The translations under genes and the position numbers were made by a program. From Candidatus Gastranaerophilales bacterium (GTDB taxonomy: Bacteria; Cyanobacteriota; Vampirovibrionia; Gastranaerophilales; Gastranaerophilaceae), in contig CAKMWI010000008.1 in assembly GCA_928722015.1 (NCBI GenBank), forward strand, positions 124,001-188,000: a stretch of 64,000 nt of DNA. Reading direction: 5' to 3'. Below the pieces are notes generated by a model, which was not told where the DNA came from, ran no database searches, and saw nothing but the letters and a program-made list of their open reading frames with translations. Shown one piece after another: positions 24,354 to 32,343 of this stretch (position 1 is its first letter; each line of letters starts with the position of its first letter).

Positions 24354-25184
24354 ATGCTAAAGTTAACTTATAGCTTGAATTTCGGGGGGGGGTAACCTCT
24401 TAAAGCCTTTATTATATGGCCGAATATTCAATCTCGTAAAAAGAAAAATGCATTTACTCTTGCTGAAGTTTTAATTACTTTTGGAATAATTGGTGTTGTT
24501 GCAGCTTTAACTATTCCTGGCTTAATTTCAAAATGGAGTGAAAAGCTAACAGTGGCTCGTGTAAAACAAACATATTCTATATTGCAGCAGAGTTTTCGCA
24601 GGGCTGTTGATGAATATGGTGATGTTGCAAGTTGGTGTACTATTTCTTCTGCTTCTGATTATGCTGCATGTACACAAACAATATTTAATAATTTAAGCTC
24701 TACAACACAAATGTCTCAGTGTAAAGTTAATGCATGTTTTGCCAGAGGGTAGGTATATAGAAATCGTTTTGGAAAGAATAATATATCTGTGGCTGCTAAT
24801 CATACGCAATATTCTATAGCTGTATTAAATAACGGAACCTCTATTGCTATTAAATCACAGAATGGTGATGTTTTTACTGATTGGTGGTGTAAGTCTAGTA
24901 TGAATACTACAGCCGGCCATGCAAGATATCAAGGCTCGTGCGGGCGTATCACGGTTGATTTAAATGGCGCTTCCGGACCGAATACGGATGGGCGTGATGT
25001 ATTTGAATTCGTTATTTATACGGATGGAATTGCTCCTAAAGGGGGAAAGCAAGATACTGTTTGGACTGAGAATTTTAAAAATCAATGTCTTGGTCAAAGA
25101 TGGAATTCAGTAGGTGGTTGTACCACTTGGGTTGTATTTAATGGTAATATGGATTATTTACATTCAGATAAACTGGATTGGTAA
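24354..25184 (+). pseudogene. Type IV pilin-like (prepilin N-terminal motif) gene with two in-frame stops
   Basis: One frame runs from the ATG at 24354 (preceded by AAGGAG) to 25184 but is cut by TAA at 24393, immediately after a run of nine G (24384-24392), and by TAG at 24750. The middle encodes a prepilin signature, KKKNAFTLAEVLITFGIIGVVAALTIP, then LISKWSEKLTVARVKQTYSIL. The segment after the TAG has the GRDVFEFVIYTDGI and paired-Cys features of a pilin-like globular domain. No ATG occurs between the TAA and the prepilin motif. It is probably a decayed pseudopilin gene. A sequencing error at the G run cannot by itself rejoin the parts, because the TAA lies downstream of it. Confidence 0.75.
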
Positions 25185-25188
25185 TATT

Positions 25189-25815
25189 TTAGAATAGTTG
25201 AGTATGACAATCAGTACCACCTGTTTTTATAAGCATATATTTATCTGCTATTTTTTCTATGTCTTCTGGTGAAGAAAATTTAATGTATTTTCTCCATCTT
25301 GGATACGGGTAGTAAACTTCAATACCATCAAGTCCAATATTGACTAGTTCTTTGATAAAACTTTCAAGATTGGGAGCCCAGCAGCAGCATGGATGGGCAA
25401 GAACTGCAATTCCGCCTGCATTATGAATTGTCGAAATCAATTCTTTTAGATTTCTTTTTGCAAAAAATCTTATGATATCCATTTCTGTTCCACGTTTGTC
25501 TTTTGCATAAAATTTTTGCATTTCTTTATTATTTATATCAATTCCGTAGGCTAACAGATGTAAAAATATGTATTTATACCAAACATCAAATTCTACACCG
25601 GGAATAGCTGAAGTAGTTGGATTATCAAGATATCCTTGAATTGTATTATGGTCAGTTATTGAAAAATATTTATATCCTTTTTTTTCGGCTTGATTTGTTA
25701 TTGTGTTGAAGTCTTCTGTGCCATCCGAATATTTCGAATGAATGTGTAAATTTACTTTATTTTGGATATAATCTTCTTTGGTAAAGTTTTTTATAATGTC
25801 TATATAATTTTTCAT
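25189..25815 (-). CDS. PHP-domain phosphoesterase
   Basis: A 208-residue metal-dependent phosphoesterase of the PHP family. Motifs are LHIHSKYSDGTE, SITDHNT, a GVEFDV ligand region, IAVLAHP and the terminal GTDCH, which covers the metal sites. Relatives include RNase AM/YciV 3',5'-nucleotide phosphatases, usually near 280 residues. This protein ends almost directly after the last metal motif, so it is short at the C terminus. Substrate not determined. It is convergent with the broken pilin gene. Confidence 0.88.
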   Translation of the reverse strand: MKNYIDIIKNFTKEDYIQNKVNLHIHSKYSDGTEDFNTITNQAEKKGYKYFSITDHNTIQGYLDNPTTSAIPGVEFDVWYKYIFLHLLAYGIDINNKEMQKFYAKDKRGTEMDIIRFFAKRNLKELISTIHNAGGIAVLAHPCCCWAPNLESFIKELVNIGLDGIEVYYPYPRWRKYIKFSSPEDIEKIADKYMLIKTGGTDCHTQLF

Positions 25816-25881
25816 GAAAAAGTACTTTCTTTATCTTTACCTCATTTTGTAATAAAATCATATTACAATAAAGGAGGCTTC

Positions 25882-26829
25882 ATGTCCAAGCATAAACTGA
25901 AAAATAGTTTAATAGAAGTATTAAAAGAAGGTATAGGCATATATATATCAAATATAGATAAATTTTTATTATATATGTTATTTCCGGTATTTGGGCAAAT
26001 TCTGGGAATTGCCTTATCTTTTGGCTTAACACTGGGCTTTGCTGATAAGATTGCAGCTAAAGCTGATAGCCTTTCTTCCGCATTATTGTTAATATTACTA
26101 TTGGCAATACCGGGGCTTTTGATTTTTGCTAAAGCTTTTTGGGATTTTATGGTTGCTTATGTAGCTTTAAATTCGATGACAGAAGGTGCTTATACGACAG
26201 GTCATGTATATGATTTTAAGGCTCATAACGAAGTTGCAACAAGGAGAACATTTAAATATATTTTATTTCTTCTGGCTTTAAGCATTTTAATGTCTGTTGG
26301 CACAAGTATATTTTTTATAATACCGGGTTTTGTATTATGGATATATTTTATTCTTGTTTTTCAGGTTTTTACTTTTGAACCTGACTTGTCTGTTCCGGAA
26401 TATTTTAAGCGTAGTTTTTTGCTGGTAAAAGGAGATTGGGCAAGGACCTTTTTCTTAATGTTAATTCTTACCTTCTTTTCTATTTATATTTTAACTCAGG
26501 GAATTACTGTAATTTTTGATTATTTAAATTTAACGAAAACTTTTTGTTCTATTTTTGATTTTGTTGGTAAAGCAATGCCTTTAGAATTAATAAACAGAGT
26601 TCTTGTTTATGTCAAATTAACTCCATTGACTGTTAGTATGATTTCAGAATGGATTTTTGTTTCTGTTCTTGGGTTTGTTATAGCAGGGTTAACCCTTCCT
26701 ATAAGAAGTATCTGCTGGTCTTTGTGGTATAAGACTCTTGCTGATAAAAAAGAACCATATATACCAGAGGCAGTGAGGAAAAATAAAAGAGTGGCTCAAA
26801 AAAAATATAATAATAAGGTGGATATATAA
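25882..26829 (+). CDS. Polytopic membrane protein of unknown function
   Basis: A 315-residue protein with about six membrane helices. The ATG at 25882 is preceded by AAAGGAGG; a longer frame from 25762 would overlap the divergent PHP gene and is rejected. Hydrophobic segments include FLLYMLFPVFGQILGIAL, LLLILLLAIPGLLIF, YILFLLALSILMSVGTSIFF and FFLMLILTFFSIYIL. The pattern resembles glycerophosphoryl diesterase-type (GdpP_N/DUF975-like) membrane domains, but I cannot name it with confidence. It is followed five bases later by a zinc-ribbon gene. Confidence 0.82.
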   Translation: MSKHKLKNSLIEVLKEGIGIYISNIDKFLLYMLFPVFGQILGIALSFGLTLGFADKIAAKADSLSSALLLILLLAIPGLLIFAKAFWDFMVAYVALNSMTEGAYTTGHVYDFKAHNEVATRRTFKYILFLLALSILMSVGTSIFFIIPGFVLWIYFILVFQVFTFEPDLSVPEYFKRSFLLVKGDWARTFFLMLILTFFSIYILTQGITVIFDYLNLTKTFCSIFDFVGKAMPLELINRVLVYVKLTPLTVSMISEWIFVSVLGFVIAGLTLPIRSICWSLWYKTLADKKEPYIPEAVRKNKRVAQKKYNNKVDI

Positions 26830-26834
26830 CACAA

Positions 26835-27059
26835 ATGTTTATTTGTAAAAATTGTAAATCTTCTGATAAATTTGAACTTATGTTTTCTCCTGATTATCAA
26901 GGAGAAAAGAAATTTTCTCAGCGGTATAATGAAAAAAATGAAATAGAAATTACGGTTGATGGTTATGTTTTTATTCCGGATTTGCAGTTTATGAATGAGC
27001 ATGCTGTTTGTAGATATTGTGGTCAAATCTATATGTGGGATTATGATTACCGCGGATAA
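26835..27059 (+). CDS. Small zinc-ribbon-like protein
   Basis: A 74-residue protein with two CxxC pairs, CKNC at residues 4-7 and CRYC near residue 61, consistent with one zinc ribbon. Between them is a beta-rich segment (IEITVDGYVFIPDLQF). No larger family is recognised. It starts five bases after the preceding membrane-protein gene and lies just upstream of rph, so it is likely cotranscribed. Confidence 0.78.
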   Translation: MFICKNCKSSDKFELMFSPDYQGEKKFSQRYNEKNEIEITVDGYVFIPDLQFMNEHAVCRYCGQIYMWDYDYRG

Positions 27060-27117
27060 ATTTTGATTTGAACAAATTAAGTTTATAATCGTTATTCTAA
27101 TATAAGGAGAAAGTGGA

Positions 27118-27813
27118 ATGAGAATAGAAGGTAGAGAAAATAATCAAACAAGACAGGTTAAATTTACTAGAAATTATACAAAACATGCTCTAGGGTCTGT
27201 TCTGGTCGAGTTTGGAGATACAAAAGTTATTACGACAGCTTCTGTTGAGGAGGGTAAGCCGAAATGGATGGATAAGGATGATCCTAGAGGTTGGTTAACT
27301 GCTGAATATTCTTTGTTGCCCTCATCTACGTCAGTTAGGTGTCAGAGAGAAAGAACTAAAATTTCAGGACGAACACAAGAAATTCAAAGACTTATCGGCA
27401 GGAGTTTAAGAGCCTGTGTCGATTTAGAAAAAATGCCTAATATTACAATTACAATTGATGCGGATGTTATTCAGGCGGATGGCGGTACCAGGACTGCAAG
27501 TATTTGCGGTGGTTTTGTAGCTTTATCTGATGCTGTTGAAAAATTATTACAGAAAGGTGTTTTGAAAGAGAATCCTATTATTGAACCTGTTGGAGCTATA
27601 TCAGCTGGTATAATTGACGGAGAGGTCAGATTAGATTTGAATTATGCTGAAGATTCGCATGCTCAAGTTGATTCTAATATAGTTTTAACAAAGAGCGGTA
27701 AAATTATAGAATTCCAGACTACTGCAGAGGGAAACCCTTATGAATTTGAACAGATGATTGAAATTTTTAATCTTGCTCAAAAAGGAATAAAAGAAATTAT
27801 TGATATGTATTAA
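27118..27813 (+). CDS. rph: Ribonuclease PH
   Basis: A 231-residue phosphorolytic 3'-5' exoribonuclease that trims tRNA 3' ends. Motifs are AEYSLLPSSTSVRCQRER, GRTQEIQRLIGRSLRA, TIDADVIQADGGTRTASI and LDLNYAEDSHAQVDSNIV, all typical. TAAGGAG is close to the ATG. The protein ends slightly earlier than the roughly 240-residue norm, but the core is complete. PNPase, a related enzyme, is encoded at 50021. Confidence 0.96.
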   Translation: MRIEGRENNQTRQVKFTRNYTKHALGSVLVEFGDTKVITTASVEEGKPKWMDKDDPRGWLTAEYSLLPSSTSVRCQRERTKISGRTQEIQRLIGRSLRACVDLEKMPNITITIDADVIQADGGTRTASICGGFVALSDAVEKLLQKGVLKENPIIEPVGAISAGIIDGEVRLDLNYAEDSHAQVDSNIVLTKSGKIIEFQTTAEGNPYEFEQMIEIFNLAQKGIKEIIDMY

Positions 27814-27835
27814 TTTTTGGAGTAGTATTCTATTT

Positions 27836-28174
27836 ATGTTGAGGGTCGTTATTGCGTTTTTATTGTTGATATTTTTACCGGTTTCTACAGCATTTGCTTT
27901 TCGTGCAAAGGAACAGGTAAATTCTACTCAGGGAGTAGATATCGATAGTACTATTACAAAGACAATTGGTCCATCTAAAGAACAAAAAAAGGAACAGCGT
28001 AAAAAAAGAAGAACATCTGCAGAGTACTTAAAAAAGAAGAAAAAAATTGGAAAAATTGATGCAAAGCTTAAAAATAAACAGAGAGAATTAGAGTTTTTGC
28101 AAAATAGGTTAGAAATAAAGAAAAAGAAGTTGGAGGATTTAGTTCCGGCTGACAATGAGAAAGGAGAAGAATAA
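27836..28174 (+). CDS. Small exported coiled-coil protein
   Basis: A 112-residue protein starting MLRVVIAFLLLIFLPVSTAFAF, a signal peptide. An in-frame ATG at 27800 would overlap rph and add residues before the signal. The mature part is very Lys/Glu/Arg-rich (KEQKKEQRKKRR, LKNKQRELEFLQNRLEIKKKKLEDL) and predicted to be a coiled coil. Its TAA overlaps the next ATG by one base (TAATG), coupling it to a second exported coiled-coil protein. No family recognised. Confidence 0.75.
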   Translation: MLRVVIAFLLLIFLPVSTAFAFRAKEQVNSTQGVDIDSTITKTIGPSKEQKKEQRKKRRTSAEYLKKKKKIGKIDAKLKNKQRELEFLQNRLEIKKKKLEDLVPADNEKGEE

Positions 28175-28518
28175 TGAAAAAAGTATTAGTTTCGTTGATG
28201 GCTATGTCTGTTTTATCAGTTGGTGCAGCTGCTTATGCAGGCTCTTTAAGTGATGCTTTACAAAATGCTGCTGATAGAGTAGGCAAAAAGGAACAGGCTA
28301 TAGACAATGCTCAAAAAGAAGCTGCTAAAAGACAAGAGGCTCGTCAAAAAGCTTATGAAAAACAAAAAAAAGAAAATCAACAAGCTTTAGAAAAAAGAAA
28401 AAAAGAAATTCAGAAAAAACAAGAACAGGCAAAAAAAGATGCTGAAGCAAGACAAAAGGCAAGAGACAAGGAACTTCAAAAGAAAAAAGATGCTTGGAAC
28501 ACTTTAATTGGTAAATAG
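28174..28518 (+). CDS. Small exported Lys/Gln-rich coiled-coil protein
   Basis: A 114-residue protein with a clear signal peptide (MKKVLVSLMAMSVLSVGAAAYAGS). The rest is a continuous charged helix with heptad-like KEQ/KQ repeats (EKRKKEIQKKQEQAKKDAEARQ). GAAAGGAG lies before the ATG. It is translationally coupled to the similar upstream gene; the two may form a periplasmic pair. Function unknown. Confidence 0.8.
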   Translation: MKKVLVSLMAMSVLSVGAAAYAGSLSDALQNAADRVGKKEQAIDNAQKEAAKRQEARQKAYEKQKKENQQALEKRKKEIQKKQEQAKKDAEARQKARDKELQKKKDAWNTLIGK

Positions 28519-28538
28519 GTTTATATATTTATGCGAAG

Positions 28539-28571
28539 CGGGAAGTTTTTATTATAAATTTCCCGTTTTTT
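28539..28571 (+). terminator. Intrinsic terminator
   Basis: CGGGAA and TTCCCG form the stem with an AT loop, followed by six T. It ends the rph / coiled-coil protein transcript. Confidence 0.75.
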
Positions 28572-28633
28572 ATTGCTCATAAATTTTGTCTATGTTATCA
28601 TAAAAGAAGTCAGACTGGGGATATAAACAAAAC

Positions 28634-30295
28634 ATGTTAACAGAAAATAATGTTAAAACTGTAAAAGGTGCCAAACTTGTTATTGATACATTAAGAAATT
28701 TAGGTGTTGATACAATTTTTGGTTATCCGGGCGGAATTGTTCTTGATTTATATGATGAATTGTATAAGCAGTCTGATATTAAGCATATTTTAGTCCGACA
28801 TGAGCAATCGGCGGTTCATGCTGCTGAGGGTTATGCCAGAAAAACCGGAAAATGCGGTGTTGTGCTTGTTACATCCGGACCAGGAGCTACTAATACAGTT
28901 TCTGGAATTGTAAATGCTTATCTTGACGGGTATCCTTTAGTTGTTTTGACAGGACAAGTGTTTAAAGGTTTGATTGGAAAAGATGCATTTCAAGAAGCCG
29001 ATATTTGTAATATTACACAATCTTGTACGAAAAAAGTTTTTCAGATTACGGATTCTGCAAATATTGAAAAAATTCTCGAGGAAGCATTTAAGTGCGCAAT
29101 GGCTGGGAAAAAAGGTCCTGTTGTTGTTGATATGGCAAAAGATATTTTTGGAGAGAAAGTTGAAGTACAAAATCATAAGACAACTTTAAGAGAACCTTTA
29201 AATAAGGAGGTTTGTTTTTCCGAAGCAGATGTATTGCGACTACTGGAGAGATTATTTTCTGCTTCTTGTCCGGTAGTTGTTTCTGGAGGTGGAGTTCTTC
29301 ATTCTGAAGCCGAAGATAATTTATATAAATTTGTGAAGTCGCTAAATATTCCTATTGTATCAACAATGATGGGGTTGGGTGCATATCCGCAGGATGACGA
29401 AAATTATTTAGGTATGATTGGTATCTTTGGTGATAATGCTGCAAATCAATTATTGAAAGATTCGGATTTAATATTGTCTTTTGGTGCTAGATTTAACGAT
29501 AGAATTACTTGTATGTTTAATGATGTTGATTTGTCAAATAAATTTATACAAATTGATATAAATAAAAACGAAATTTCAAGAGTAATACCATCTATAGATT
29601 ATATTTGTGCGGATATTAATTGTTTATTGGATAAAATGAACAAAAATATAGATTCAATGATAAAGTTTTCTAAAATTAAAGACTTTAGCTCTTGGTTGAA
29701 AAAAGCGACGGATTTAAAGAAGTTAAATATTGTTAGGAAAAGAAATACTAACTTGATGCATTCTTTTGAGGTTATAAGGAAACTGGATGAATTTACTAAA
29801 GATAAAAGTTTAACTTTTACTTCTGAAGTGGGTCAGCATCAATTGTGGGCTGTTCAGAATTTGACATTTAATAAAGAACGTAGAATTTTTGTTTCCGGAG
29901 GTGCGGGAACTATGGGATTTGGGTTCCCTGCAGCAATTGGAGCTTGTATTGCAAATAAGAATTTGCCTGTAGTTTGTATTACCGGAGATGGTTCGTTCCA
30001 GATGAGTGAACATGAACTGGCTACTTGCAAGGATTATAATTTAAATTTGAAAATTATGATATTGAATAATGGATATCTCGGGATGGTTAGACAGTTACAG
30101 GAAAAGAACTGTAATGGACGATATTCGCAAACAAAAATTTCAAATCCTGACTTTTTAAAATTAGCAGAAAGTTATGGTATAAAGGCTTTAAGAGTATCAT
30201 CTGTTTCTGATATTGATGATGCTTTAACAGTGGCATTTTCAACCAATGACACTTTTATCATTGAGTTTTTGGTTGAACCCATGGAGCTTTTATAG
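28634..30295 (+). CDS. ilvB: Acetolactate synthase large-subunit-type ThDP enzyme
   Basis: A 553-residue thiamine diphosphate enzyme. The N-terminal domain has FGYPGGIVLDLYDEL and the catalytic Glu in RHEQSAVHAAEGYAR. The middle FAD-type domain follows, and the C-terminal ThDP site GDGSFQMSEHELATCKDYNLNLKIMILNN is complete. It condenses two pyruvates to acetolactate, or pyruvate with 2-oxobutyrate, for branched-chain amino acids. The gene for the small regulatory subunit (ilvN) does not follow, so it may be catabolic or have its partner elsewhere. The C terminus is short compared with most anabolic IlvB. Confidence 0.9.
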   Translation: MLTENNVKTVKGAKLVIDTLRNLGVDTIFGYPGGIVLDLYDELYKQSDIKHILVRHEQSAVHAAEGYARKTGKCGVVLVTSGPGATNTVSGIVNAYLDGYPLVVLTGQVFKGLIGKDAFQEADICNITQSCTKKVFQITDSANIEKILEEAFKCAMAGKKGPVVVDMAKDIFGEKVEVQNHKTTLREPLNKEVCFSEADVLRLLERLFSASCPVVVSGGGVLHSEAEDNLYKFVKSLNIPIVSTMMGLGAYPQDDENYLGMIGIFGDNAANQLLKDSDLILSFGARFNDRITCMFNDVDLSNKFIQIDINKNEISRVIPSIDYICADINCLLDKMNKNIDSMIKFSKIKDFSSWLKKATDLKKLNIVRKRNTNLMHSFEVIRKLDEFTKDKSLTFTSEVGQHQLWAVQNLTFNKERRIFVSGGAGTMGFGFPAAIGACIANKNLPVVCITGDGSFQMSEHELATCKDYNLNLKIMILNNGYLGMVRQLQEKNCNGRYSQTKISNPDFLKLAESYGIKALRVSSVSDIDDALTVAFSTNDTFIIEFLVEPMELL

Positions 30296-30360
30296 AATAT
30301 TTATCGATGTTTTGATAAAATGTTATTACCCTTATTATGTTGGAAGAGGCTTGAACAATA

Positions 30361-30531
30361 ATGAATGAATCAATAATTAAAGAACTAAAATCAATTTATT
30401 CGTCTAAGATTAAAAATACTAACCCTGAAGCATTAAAATCAGATATTAAAGCTATTAAAGCAAATCCTAAAGGATCTAAATCTTTTTTTAATGGTGTAAT
30501 TGAAAAATTAAATATTATCGTTTCTAAATAA
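30361..30531 (+). CDS. Possible 56-residue protein after ilvB
   Basis: A short frame beginning MNESIIKELKSIYSSKIKN, with GGAAGAGG about 12 nt before the ATG. It ends in TAA one base before the convergent PurD-like gene. Composition (Lys, Ile, Asn, Ser) is like the neighbours, and the frame fills the gap exactly. It is mostly helical with no known motif. It is not an IlvN ACT domain. Confidence 0.5.
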   Translation: MNESIIKELKSIYSSKIKNTNPEALKSDIKAIKANPKGSKSFFNGVIEKLNIIVSK

Positions 30532-30532
30532 T

Positions 30533-31615
30533 TTAGCTTGCTTTATTTTTTTTCTGGTATTCGAATTTTAGATTCATTTCGTCTGCAAATTTTTCTAATA
30601 CTTTGAACGGAAAATCTGCGGTAGTAGATAATGTTAACATTTTATTTTGACGGGATGTTATATCAGATAAACAAGTTATTATATTTTCATTTTTTTGACT
30701 ATTGATTAGGTCTTGTTGTTCAACTTTGTAATTTACTACAATCGTTGCTGTTGTTTTTTCTTTGTATTTTTGTCTTGTTCTATAAAGTAATGTTGATAAT
30801 AAATCCGATTCTAAATGAGTAAGTAAAGTCTGTGTTTGTTTTTCTCCGCTTGTGGCTCCAAAACTTAATACATACCATTCGTTATTTTTCCAAATAAGGT
30901 TTGAGGTTATAAATCCCTTAAAATTAGCATCATCTTCAAGTAGAGCATGTTCTAGTAGTGTAAGGTAATTTTGAAGTTTGTCATATTTTTCATAACTCAA
31001 GAAATATGGGCAGGAGCTTCCTGTATACTTAAATTGATTTGTATTTATTTTTATCGGCTCAAAGTTTGTTAAACATTCGCCATTGTAAAAAGAAGTTACA
31101 GAGAGTTCTTCTCCAGCTATGTATTCTTCAAAAAAATAGTTGTTTTTATATTCTTTTGAAATTCGCTTTTTTTCTTCATTTGTATATATAATTTGTGGTG
31201 GTAATTTATATTTTTCATCATGTTTGATAACAAGGGGGTATTCTTCGCTATCTTGAGAAAGTGTTTTTGGATGTAAAATATTATATTTATCCATGAATTT
31301 TTTTGCAAATAGTTTGGAACTTGCTAATCTTGAATATTTTCGGTTTGTACCGATACATTCTAAGCCGTATGAAGCAAGAATATCTACAATTCCACTACAA
31401 ATGTCTTTTTCAGAGGCAACTAAAACAAGTTCTATACCAAGTGAGAGTGCTTTTTGTGCAAGTTCATCATAGTCTGAATACAATATAGAATTTGATTCCA
31501 TTTTTGTTTTACCTGCAATATAAATTTTTTCAATAAAATTTGATTTGTGGAGATTGTTATATATAGACTGTTCTTCTGCTCCTGAACCTACAAGTAGAAC
31601 TTTTAACCTTGGCAT
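30533..31615 (-). CDS. Divergent PurD-like (GAR synthetase fold) ATP-grasp protein
   Basis: A 360-residue protein aligned by eye with phosphoribosylamine-glycine ligase: N-terminal Rossmann start KVLLVGSGAEEQS, the linker GTNRKYSRLASSKLFAKKFM (family G....A..E.SK.FAK.FM), FFEEYIAGEELSV and WYVLSFGATSGEKQTQTLL. Key family motifs are altered. REHA after the first glycines is missing, the AGKGV ATP-grasp loop is replaced, and the QDHKR...GPNTGGMG segment is absent. It is also about 60 residues short. It overlaps the PurN-like gene by 13 nt. It may be a repurposed or decaying paralog rather than the housekeeping enzyme. Confidence 0.75.
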   Translation of the reverse strand: MPRLKVLLVGSGAEEQSIYNNLHKSNFIEKIYIAGKTKMESNSILYSDYDELAQKALSLGIELVLVASEKDICSGIVDILASYGLECIGTNRKYSRLASSKLFAKKFMDKYNILHPKTLSQDSEEYPLVIKHDEKYKLPPQIIYTNEEKKRISKEYKNNYFFEEYIAGEELSVTSFYNGECLTNFEPIKINTNQFKYTGSSCPYFLSYEKYDKLQNYLTLLEHALLEDDANFKGFITSNLIWKNNEWYVLSFGATSGEKQTQTLLTHLESDLLSTLLYRTRQKYKEKTTATIVVNYKVEQQDLINSQKNENIITCLSDITSRQNKMLTLSTTADFPFKVLEKFADEMNLKFEYQKKNKAS

Positions 31616-32214
31616 TTGTTACATCCTCCACAGTTTTGTTTATTGTTACATTTATTTTTAAATAAATCTTGAAAATCAAAAACTTTATCTTCTAGTATTG
31701 CATTAATTACCGGAGGATATAAAGTATTTTCAATATCGTATATCTCTTTTTCAAATTCATCAAAGTGAGTTGTTGTGCCTATTAGTACAGGATACTGTGC
31801 AATTATTTGTTCTTTTTCAGGGGCTGAATTAAGTTTGTATATGGTTACACCACTTACTTTAACACCTGAACTATAGGCCCTGTATATAGCATCTTTCCCT
31901 TTAAATGAGGGTAAAAGTGATGGATGAATATTGATAAATTGGCATGATTCTAAAGTTTCGACGGATAAATCTTGATTATATTCGGTTAGCACTCCTAAAT
32001 CAAAATTATGATTTGCAAAATATTTCGTATTTTCTTCAAATGGTAGATATTGGTGAACTATACCAAGTTGTTTGGCTTTTTTTAAAATTTCGGATTCTAA
32101 ATTATTGGATAAACATGTAATCTGTGTGTCCGAGTTATAAATTTTTATGTAATTTACTATATTTTCAAATACTTCTGCTTTAGATGAACCTAAAATGGCT
32201 ATATGTTTACTCAT
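31603..32214 (-). CDS. Divergent PurN-like formyltransferase with four-cysteine tail
   Basis: A 203-residue protein with the glycinamide ribonucleotide transformylase fold. INIHPSLLPSFKGKDAIYRAYSSGVKVSGVTIY keeps the catalytic Asn and His of the family. The third catalytic residue, Asp in the usual DxGPII.Q, is not conserved: the segment reads APEKEQIIAQ. The end carries an unusual tail CNNKQNCGGCNKC, a CX5CX2CX2C pattern likely to bind metal. It precedes and overlaps the PurD-like gene, so they form an operon. Exact function uncertain. Confidence 0.75.
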   Translation of the reverse strand: MSKHIAILGSSKAEVFENIVNYIKIYNSDTQITCLSNNLESEILKKAKQLGIVHQYLPFEENTKYFANHNFDLGVLTEYNQDLSVETLESCQFINIHPSLLPSFKGKDAIYRAYSSGVKVSGVTIYKLNSAPEKEQIIAQYPVLIGTTTHFDEFEKEIYDIENTLYPPVINAILEDKVFDFQDLFKNKCNNKQNCGGCNKCQG

Positions 32215-32283
32215 ATTAAAATCCTTTTTTTATGTTTTATAATATTTTATTACAAAAATAGATATGGGTGTCTTTTTATATAA

Positions 32284-32323
32284 TTAAAAGCAGATTTTAG
32301 AAATTTCTAAAATCTGCTTTTAA
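32284..32323 (-). terminator. Terminator of the birA-oad operon, perfect 40-bp palindrome
   Basis: TTAAAAGCAGATTTTAGAAA followed by its exact complement, with A and T runs at the flanks. It lies between the oadB stop and the PurN-like gene on the minus strand. Confidence 0.85.
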
Positions 32324-32343
32324 TGTTTATTATTTATTATATA

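Noticed and set aside
25762..25881. Upstream extension of the 25882 membrane-protein gene
   Set aside because: It would overlap the divergent PHP gene, and a strong AAAGGAGG sits just before the ATG at 25882.
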